Positions 5,172-12,542 of a stretch of DNA of 12,542 bases are shown here, in pieces. The position numbers and the translations under genes were made by a program. Source of the DNA: CAZMGD01 sp964565705. GTDB taxonomy: Bacteria; Actinomycetota; Acidimicrobiia; Acidimicrobiales; Ilumatobacteraceae. Location: the NCBI GenBank assembly GCA_964565705.1, contig CAZMGD010000115.1, positions 1 to 12,542 on the forward strand, given 5' to 3'. Numbering within the stretch: position 1 is the first letter of the stretch; each line of letters begins with the position of its first letter. The notes under the pieces were generated by a model, which saw only the letters and a list, made by a program, of their open reading frames with translations, did no database searches and had not been told where the DNA came from.

Positions 5172-7040
5172 GTGCAGTCGGACCCGTTGCTCGACCGCCT
5201 CGACGCGGAGCAACGACGCGCCGTGTCGATGGAGAACCCGCTGCTCGCGGTGATCGCCGGTGCTGGGTCCGGCAAGACCACGGTGCTGTCGCGGCGCATC
5301 GCGTACCGGGTCGCGAACGACCTCGCCGACGCCAGGCACGTGCTCGCGCTGACCTTCACCCGCCAGGCCGCGCAGGAGCTCCGGAGCAGACTGCGCGATC
5401 TCGGCCTGCGCGACGACGTGCACGCGGGCACGTTCCACGCGGTGGCGCTCGGCGTGATGCGCCAACGGTGGAGCGACGTCGGTCGTCCCGTCCCAACCGT
5501 CGTCAACGACCGGCGACGGCTCGTGCAGGACGCGCTGGGCCAGGCCCGAGCCGACACCGAGGCCGGCGACATCACCGCCGAGATCGACTGGGCCCGGGCC
5601 CGGCTGATCGGCCCGGACCAGTACGAGGCGCAGGCGCGGCTGCACCGCCGGCGCGGTCGGGTACCGACCGAACGCGTCGCCGCGATCTACGCGGACGTGG
5701 AACTGATCAAGCGCCGGAGGGGAATCGTCGATCTGGACGATCTGCTCGGGGAACTGCTCGACGCCGTGCGCCGCGATCCACAGTTCGGCGCGGCGCTGCG
5801 ATGGCGGTTCCGCCACCTGTTCGTTGACGAGGCGCAGGATCTCAACCCGTTGCAGGCCGCCGTGCTCAGCGGCCTGCGCGGCTCTCGCGACGACCTGACG
5901 CTGGTCGGCGACCCGAACCAGGCGATCTTCGGCTTCAACGGATCGGACCCGGACCTGCTCCGTGAAGTGGAGCGGCGCTTTCCCGGGATCGAGGTCGTGC
6001 GCCTCGACACGAACTACCGCTGCAGCCCGGAGATCGTCGCCGCGGGTGGCGCGGTGCTGCCCGGCGACGGTGACGGCCTGCGCTCCGCACGACCCGAGGG
6101 CGTCCCGGTCGAGATCCGCGGCTACGCCGACGCCGATGGCGAGGCGGCCGCGGTCGCAGACCAGGTCCGCCGCTGGGGCACTCGCTGGTCGAGCATCGCA
6201 GTGCTGGCCCGGACGAACGCCCAGCTGCCCGCATTGGGGCGAGCGCTGGCAGCGCACGGCATCCCGACCGGCGGCGCTCCCGCCGAGCTGCGCCGCGCGC
6301 TCACCCAAGCGACCGGCCAACGCGACGCCGCTCGGCTGCGATCGTGGCTGCGCGACGTGCTGCACCCCGACGACGAGACGCCGCCGGTGGACGAACCTCG
6401 GCGGGAGGCACTGACGACCGTCGCGCGTGCGGCCGAGGAGTTCCTCGACGAGGAACCCAGCGGGAACGGGCGCGGATTCGGTGACTGGGTGCGCGCCAAC
6501 CGCCCATTCGACCTGCGGCCCGCCAACGCAGTGGAGCTGTTGACGTTCCACGCGGCCAAGGGCAGGGAGTGGCGGCGGGTGATCGTCACGGGCGTCGAAT
6601 CGGGACTCGTCCCCCACCGCTCCGCCACCACGACCGAAGCGCGCGACGAGGAGGCACGGCTGCTCTACGTGGCGATGACCCGGGGTGCCGACGAGGTCGT
6701 CATCACCTCGGCGGCATCGCGTAGCGGGCGGGTGGCCAAGCCGAGCCCGTTGCTCGGGGGGCTCCCCGAACCTGCCCCACTCGCTCGACCCCCGATGCGC
6801 CTGCGCCGAGCCGCACCGAGCCCCGATCCGGTGCGACAGCGACTCGACGAGTGGCGCGACGCCGCGGCCCGCGCTGCCGGTGTCAGCCCGAAGGTGGTCT
6901 GCCCCGACGGCGTGCTCGCCGCGATCGCAGCCGCTCGGCCGGCGTCGACCGAAGCGCTCGCTGACGTGCCCGGTGTCGGGGTGCTGATGGCCCGCCGCTT
7001 CGGACCGCGGATCCTCGCCGCCGTGAGCGGCGCGGCCTAG
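5172..7040 (+). CDS. uvrD2: UvrD2-like superfamily 1 DNA helicase with HRDC-like C-terminus
   Basis: This 622-residue helicase of the UvrD/Rep/PcrA class is an ATP-driven 3'-5' translocase in DNA repair. Motifs in order are: Q-region LDAEQRRAV, Walker A AGAGSGKTT (29-37), Ia ALTFTRQAAQELRSRL, II VDEAQD (218-223), III LVGDPNQAIF (244-253), IV RLDTNYRCSPEI, V TFHAAKGREW (458-467) and VI LLYVAMTRG (497-505). The segment IDWARARLIGP matches mycobacterial UvrD2. A C-terminal HRDC-like domain (about 552-619) contains VCPDGVLAAIAAARP and LADVPGVG. The tetracysteine module that lies between helicase core and HRDC in mycobacterial UvrD2 is absent: the C-terminal region holds one Cys (C577). The protein is about 80 residues shorter than that relative. 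The start GTG 5172 aligns with mycobacterial UvrD2 and follows a -10 box. GTG 5163 is in frame but overlaps that box. The stop interlocks with the convergent thioesterase gene. Confidence 0.93.
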   Translation: MQSDPLLDRLDAEQRRAVSMENPLLAVIAGAGSGKTTVLSRRIAYRVANDLADARHVLALTFTRQAAQELRSRLRDLGLRDDVHAGTFHAVALGVMRQRWSDVGRPVPTVVNDRRRLVQDALGQARADTEAGDITAEIDWARARLIGPDQYEAQARLHRRRGRVPTERVAAIYADVELIKRRRGIVDLDDLLGELLDAVRRDPQFGAALRWRFRHLFVDEAQDLNPLQAAVLSGLRGSRDDLTLVGDPNQAIFGFNGSDPDLLREVERRFPGIEVVRLDTNYRCSPEIVAAGGAVLPGDGDGLRSARPEGVPVEIRGYADADGEAAAVADQVRRWGTRWSSIAVLARTNAQLPALGRALAAHGIPTGGAPAELRRALTQATGQRDAARLRSWLRDVLHPDDETPPVDEPRREALTTVARAAEEFLDEEPSGNGRGFGDWVRANRPFDLRPANAVELLTFHAAKGREWRRVIVTGVESGLVPHRSATTTEARDEEARLLYVAMTRGADEVVITSAASRSGRVAKPSPLLGGLPEPAPLARPPMRLRRAAPSPDPVRQRLDEWRDAAARAAGVSPKVVCPDGVLAAIAAARPASTEALADVPGVGVLMARRFGPRILAAVSGAA

Positions 7041-7726
7041 AGATCCTTGCCGCGGATGCGCAGCAGGCGGTCGAGGACATCGGGGCGCATCGACACGAAC
7101 AGCCCGGTGGCCTCGGCGCAGAGGCGCTCGCCGACGTGCAGCGTCGCCGACGCGTAGATCTTGCGGCCTTCGGTTCCGTCGACGCGGCCGACGAACCGCA
7201 ACTCGTGGTGCAGCGGTGTCGGCGTGCGGTACTCCACGTCGAGGTGGGCGGTCATCCCGGCGCGACCGGTCAGCGACTGGGTCACGCCGAGCACCTCGTC
7301 GAACGCGGCGGCGACGTACCCGCCATGGACGCAACCCGGCGGCCCCTCGTACTGGGGGCCGAACGTCACGGTGCCGACCACACGGTCCTGCTCGTGCCAG
7401 AGCTGCATCGGCGGAGCCAGCGGGTTCAAGAGACCCATGAACGGGCTGTAGTCGATGAACTCGCGGCTCTCCGAGATCAGCGAGCCTTCGGCCACCCCGA
7501 AGTACTCGCGGTCCTTGGCGCCGGCGTCGAGCACCGCCGCGGCCCGCTCCACGGCGGCGACGGCCCCCTCCAGGTCGGCGTCGGGCGCCGATGACGACAC
7601 GAGGTGCCGGATCACCGAACGAGTCGCGTCGGCGAGGCGACGGCGGACGTCGCCGGGATCGGTGACCTGCCGGGAGAGACGCTCCTCGACCAGCGCCGTG
7701 TCGGGGACGGGCTCGCCGTCGGTCAC
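7037..7726 (-). CDS. PaaI-type hotdog-fold acyl-CoA thioesterase
   Basis: This 229-residue protein carries a hotdog thioesterase domain in its C-terminal two thirds (about 85-215) after a helical N-terminal region. The active-site helix starts at CVHGGYVAAAFDEVLG, with H134-G135-G136 and D143 nine residues after the His, the same spacing as in PaaI. VEYRTPTPLHHELRFVGRV and IYASATLHVGERLCAEATG are the typical hotdog strands. Such enzymes hydrolyse acyl-CoA or aryl-CoA thioesters to free acids, and the acyl group is not predictable here. The start is GTG 7724-7726, overlapping the exonuclease III stop as GTGA. Longer in-frame extension upstream would run inside that gene and has no family-like sequence. 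A weak GGATGG precedes the start. The TAG stop shares CTAG with the convergent helicase stop. Confidence 0.9.
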   Translation of the reverse strand: MTDGEPVPDTALVEERLSRQVTDPGDVRRRLADATRSVIRHLVSSSAPDADLEGAVAAVERAAAVLDAGAKDREYFGVAEGSLISESREFIDYSPFMGLLNPLAPPMQLWHEQDRVVGTVTFGPQYEGPPGCVHGGYVAAAFDEVLGVTQSLTGRAGMTAHLDVEYRTPTPLHHELRFVGRVDGTEGRKIYASATLHVGERLCAEATGLFVSMRPDVLDRLLRIRGKDL

Positions 7727-8502
7727 GCCGCACCATCCAGGTCGACCAGGACCGGCGCGTGATCGCTCGGTAGTTGGCCCTTGCGGGCGTTGCGGTCGAC
7801 GATCGCGAACGTCGCTCGCTCGGCCACCGACCGGCTGGCGAGCACGAGGTCGATGCGCAGGCCGCGACCCTGGTGGAAGTCGCCGGCGCGGTAGTCCCAC
7901 CACGAGTAGACGCGGTCGGCGTCGTGGTGCTGGCGGAAGATGTCGACCAGGCCCCACGACTCGATCGCGGCGAGCGCCTCGCGTTCGGGCGCGCTGGTGT
8001 GCGTCGCGCCGACGAACTTGTCCGGGTCATAGACATCGCGATCGTCGGGTGCGATGTTGAAGTCACCGGTCACGACCACGTCGTCGCTCGGCGCGCCGAG
8101 CGCCTCGAGATGGGTGCGGAGTCGGCCCAGCCACGACAGCTTGTAACGGTAGTGGTCGTCGGTGAGCGTGCGGCCGTTCGGTACGTAGATCGACGACACG
8201 CGCACACCGCCACAGGTGGCGGTGACGATTCGAGCGTCGGGATCGGGTTCGCCACCGTCGGCCCAGCCATTGATCGGCTGATCGAGACCGACCTTGGACA
8301 GGATCGCCACCCCGTTCCAGCGCCCCTGGCCGTGGTGCACCGACTCGTAGCCGAGGGCACCGAACGCCAGCGCCGGAAACGCGTCGTCGGCGATCTTGGT
8401 CTCCTGCAGGCAGAGCACGTCGGGCCGGACCTCGGCCAGCCACTCCTCCACGCGAGGCATGCGGACCTTCAGCGAGTTGACGTTCCAGGTGGCGATGCGC
8501 AC
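7723..8502 (-). CDS. xth: Exonuclease III family AP endonuclease
   Basis: This 259-residue protein is a full-length ExoIII/Xth enzyme, which incises abasic sites and trims 3' ends in base excision repair. Catalytic and metal residues are all present: N7 in TWNVNS, E34 in LQETK, Y106 in SIYVPNG, D147 and N149 in TGDFNIAPDDRDVYDP, D218 in GLRIDLVLAS, and D247-H248 in PSDHAPV. The start GTG 8500-8502 gives VRIATWNVNSLK, the canonical N-terminus. An open frame continues upstream to 8583 but codes for a low-complexity Arg/Gly stretch unlike the family. TACGGT lies seven bases before this GTG, suggesting leaderless initiation. It is followed by the thioesterase through a four-base overlap. Confidence 0.95.
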   Translation of the reverse strand: MRIATWNVNSLKVRMPRVEEWLAEVRPDVLCLQETKIADDAFPALAFGALGYESVHHGQGRWNGVAILSKVGLDQPINGWADGGEPDPDARIVTATCGGVRVSSIYVPNGRTLTDDHYRYKLSWLGRLRTHLEALGAPSDDVVVTGDFNIAPDDRDVYDPDKFVGATHTSAPEREALAAIESWGLVDIFRQHHDADRVYSWWDYRAGDFHQGRGLRIDLVLASRSVAERATFAIVDRNARKGQLPSDHAPVLVDLDGAA

Positions 8503-8509
8503 CTCAGCG

Positions 8510-8515
8510 ACCGTA
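8510..8515 (-). promoter_or_regulatory. Putative -10 box, leaderless promoter of xth
   Basis: TACGGT on the minus strand fits TANNNT and ends seven bases before GTG 8502, so the transcript would start at the initiation codon. No good -35 is visible and no Shine-Dalgarno sequence precedes the GTG. The 137-bp gap between the NYN gene and xth shows no other clear element. It holds only short GC-rich dyads and no T-rich terminator. Confidence 0.4.
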
Positions 8516-8639
8516 CCCGCTGACCCGGCCACGACTCCCCTTGGGCGCGGCCGCCACCGGATTCCGGGGGTTGTCGCGACCACGCCGGCTCATTGGGCGC
8601 GCTGAGCACCGGAGACCGCGACCCTGCTCCCCCGAGCGA

Positions 8640-10151
8640 TCAGGCGTCGGGCGGCGCCTCGGCCGAGGTCGACGTGGCCCGGACCCGCTTCGCGGGCGCC
8701 TTCGTCGCGGGCGGCGCCTTCTTGGCGGGCGCCTTCTTGGCGGGCGCCTTCTTTGCTGTGGCCTTCTTGGCGGGGGCCTTGTCAGGAGCGCTCGGCGCGG
8801 GCGCGGCCTGCTTCGCCGCTGCCTTCTTGGCGGCCGCCCGCTTCGCCGGCACCGGAACCAGCTCGGGCGGCGGGGGCGCTGACTTGTTCGCTGCGCGCTT
8901 GGACGGCGCCTTCTCGACCGGCGCTGATCCCTCATCGGTCTGCGGCTCGCTTCGAGGGGCCGCGGCGCGCCGCTTCTTGGGCGGCGCTTCGGGCTCGGTG
9001 GCGGGCTCGGGCGGTACGGCCACCTCGGCGGGTGCGGCAACGGTCGTGCGCGATCGCGACGTTCGGGGCGGCTTCGTCTCGGCAACGGGCGCGGCGGCCT
9101 CGTCCGTCGCCGCCTCCGGAGCGGCGGCCTTGCGCCGCCGCGTCGGCCGAGCCGGGGCGGGCGCGGGCGCGGGCGCGGCAATCCCCGGGGCGAGCTCGGC
9201 GATCACTGCGGCTTCGACCGCAGCGGGCTCGGCCCGCGGCGTCACGCCCGCCTTCACCGACGCCGCCGGAACCGCCATGTCGATGCTCCGCCGGGCAGGG
9301 GTGAAGCTGTGCACGACGAGGGTGATCGCGTCGCCGACCTTGCCGAGCTCGCGGGCGGTGCGGGCCGGAGGGTCCGACATCAGGCGCAACGGGACGTACC
9401 CGCGAACCGGGCCCACCGTGACGTATGCGCCGTGCGAGGAGTAGCTCTCCACCACCGCGTTCACGCTGCTGCCGACGGGATGGTGCTCGACGAAGTCGAT
9501 GAACGCCATCAGATCGTTGACCGGCGCGTCGCGAGGTGGCGCCGCGGCCTGCTCGGTCACCGGCTCCGGATCCCGCCGCTTGGGTTCGGGATCCTTGCGC
9601 TTCGGACCGGTTGCACCCGGCGGCGGAGCCTTGGGCACGGGCATCGGCTGGCTGGCTTCCTTGCTCGCCCGCGGCACGTGGCCGGTGACCTTGTGGACGC
9701 TGCGCCCGGCCTTGACCGACTTGCGGCTGACGGGCCCGCGCACGGGGCTGCGCAGCACGAACACCCAACCGACGTTCGGCACGGGCTTACCGCCGATCAG
9801 GCGCCCCTCGTCGAACAACCAGGGGAACTCGCCGTGGAACTCCTGGTAGGAGTCGTTGGAGAGGATCGAGCCCTTGGTCTTGTTGGCGATGCTGAGCACG
9901 AACGCGTCGCCGCGGCCGATCGCGCCCGCCGGTGGGGCGACGAGCTCGTTGTGGGCGACGGCAGCGTCGAACTCGTCGACCTCCGACGGATCGATGCGGT
10001 GGCCGAACGTCGCGTCGACCACGACGGAGATCACGTCGTCGGGGAACTCGGCGATGAACGCGGTGACCGCGTCGTTGAGCTGCTTGAGGCTCGGCATCTT
10101 CCGACCCTCGGTCGCGATGTTGGAGCCATCGACGATGACATGGCGAGGCAT
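8640..10151 (-). CDS. NYN (Zc3h12a-like) ribonuclease with S1 domain and histone H1-like tail
   Basis: This is a 503-residue modular protein. Residues 3-135 form an NYN/PIN-like nuclease of the Zc3h12a type: VIVDGSNIATEGRK (D8), VVVDATFG (D46), RGDAFVLSIANKTKG (D82), ILSNDSYQEF (D100). These give the acidic metal-binding set expected for a Mg-dependent RNase. A Pro-rich charged linker (about 165-210) contains KRKDPEP-KRRDPEP in tandem. Residues about 215-296 are an S1/OB RNA-binding domain (VGSSVNAVVESYSSHGAYV, GYVPLRLMS, VGDAITLVVHSF). Residues 297-503 are low-complexity Ala/Pro/Lys, ending in AKKA/PAKKAP repeats like histone H1 or the HupB tail. It probably cuts or processes RNA in the cytosol or on the nucleoid. 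The target is unknown and I recognise no named gene. ATG 10149-10151 gives the motif at the N-terminus. It lies 67 bp after kgd on the same strand, with only a weak GAGCG ribosome site. Confidence 0.88.
   Translation of the reverse strand: MPRHVIVDGSNIATEGRKMPSLKQLNDAVTAFIAEFPDDVISVVVDATFGHRIDPSEVDEFDAAVAHNELVAPPAGAIGRGDAFVLSIANKTKGSILSNDSYQEFHGEFPWLFDEGRLIGGKPVPNVGWVFVLRSPVRGPVSRKSVKAGRSVHKVTGHVPRASKEASQPMPVPKAPPPGATGPKRKDPEPKRRDPEPVTEQAAAPPRDAPVNDLMAFIDFVEHHPVGSSVNAVVESYSSHGAYVTVGPVRGYVPLRLMSDPPARTARELGKVGDAITLVVHSFTPARRSIDMAVPAASVKAGVTPRAEPAAVEAAVIAELAPGIAAPAPAPAPARPTRRRKAAAPEAATDEAAAPVAETKPPRTSRSRTTVAAPAEVAVPPEPATEPEAPPKKRRAAAPRSEPQTDEGSAPVEKAPSKRAANKSAPPPPELVPVPAKRAAAKKAAAKQAAPAPSAPDKAPAKKATAKKAPAKKAPAKKAPPATKAPAKRVRATSTSAEAPPDA
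8715..8774 (-). repeat. 15-bp tandem coding repeats in the H1-like tail
   Basis: The plus-strand unit CGCCTTCTTGGCGGG occurs at 8715-8729 and 8730-8744, partially at 8745-8753, and with one change at 8760-8774. Within the NYN gene it encodes the alternating A-P-A-K-K pattern of the tail (residues about 459-480). Near-identical nucleotide units suggest recent slippage or duplication, so tail length is likely to vary between strains. Confidence 0.7.
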
Positions 10152-10218
10152 AGCGGTCGCTCAGTCAAGCACGAAGCGAGGGGCGCGGCAGAGGATGGTC
10201 GTCGTGGGTCGGGTCACG

Positions 10219-12542
<2,324 letters not shown>

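Noticed and set aside
3613..5253. Plus-strand open frame of 546 codons
   Set aside because: Antisense to the hydrolase and PH/SHOCT genes, whose motifs are intact. The reverse translation has no recognisable domain and a biased composition.
5091..8066. Minus-strand open frame of 991 codons, the longest in the window
   Set aside because: It covers the helicase on the opposite strand and parts of the thioesterase and xth genes in another frame. The overlapped genes carry complete catalytic motifs, and this frame carries none.
8503..8583. N-terminal extension of exonuclease III
   Set aside because: The extra residues are Arg/Gly/Ala-rich and unlike the family. GTG 8502 gives the canonical MRIATWNVNS-type start and follows a -10-like box.
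8570..8583. Near-palindrome GTTGTCGCGACCAC in the NYN-xth gap
   Set aside because: One mismatch pair and a GC-rich core. Such dyads are frequent by chance at this composition, and its position relative to the xth start is not informative.
8640..8900. Possible CRISPR or non-coding tandem repeat array
   Set aside because: The repeats are in frame and encode the PAKKA tail of the NYN-S1 protein. There are no spacers and no cas genes.
8593..9444. Plus-strand open frame rich in Ala/Gly/Ser across the NYN tail
   Set aside because: It is the antisense reading of the Ala/Pro/Lys low-complexity tail. The minus-strand frame has real domains upstream in continuous frame.

Overview
This is a strongly GC-rich chromosomal window packed with ordinary bacterial genes. 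It reads as a high-GC actinobacterium. GTP-dependent PEP carboxykinase, a Kgd/OdhA-type 2-oxoglutarate dehydrogenase E1, a UvrD2-like helicase with a C-terminal HRDC-like domain, an Mcr-type alpha-methylacyl-CoA racemase and a mycothiol-type PIG-L deacetylase all resemble mycobacterial/actinobacterial versions. Half of the ten complete genes start with GTG. Several short dense operons and start sites directly behind TANNNT boxes (leaderless pattern) fit the same group. A non-mycobacterial lineage such as Acidimicrobiia is my guess, not something the sequence proves. I saw no IS elements, CRISPR arrays, tRNAs or rRNAs.

Layout. 1-512 (+): 3' end of pckG. 531-2271 (-): a coupled three-gene cassette, PIG-L deacetylase > histidine phosphatase > small four-helix membrane protein, with overlapping stop/start codons. 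2272-2356: an 85-bp gap with a perfect 46-bp palindrome and a 14-bp dyad. 2357-5115 (-): PH/SHOCT membrane protein > alpha/beta hydrolase > Mcr. 5116-5171: a 56-bp divergent promoter region. 5172-7040 (+): uvrD2-like helicase, whose TAG stop interlocks with the TAG stop of the next gene in CTAG. 7037-8502 (-): exonuclease III > PaaI-type thioesterase, overlapping by GTGA. 8640-10151 (-): a large modular protein with an NYN (Zc3h12a-like) ribonuclease domain, an S1 RNA-binding domain and a histone H1-like Lys/Ala/Pro tail. 10219-12542 (-): kgd/odhA, cut by the window edge.

Functional themes are central carbon metabolism at both ends (PEP carboxykinase, 2-oxoglutarate dehydrogenase E1), acyl-CoA chemistry (Mcr, thioesterase, possibly the hydrolase), DNA repair (UvrD2-like helicase, exonuclease III), and probable thiol/sugar metabolism (PIG-L plus phosphatase). 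The most unusual item is the NYN-S1-H1-tail protein downstream of kgd. Next are the long palindrome behind mcr, the PIG-L/phosphatase pair as a possible mycothiol cassette, and the UvrD2-like helicase that lacks the tetracysteine module.
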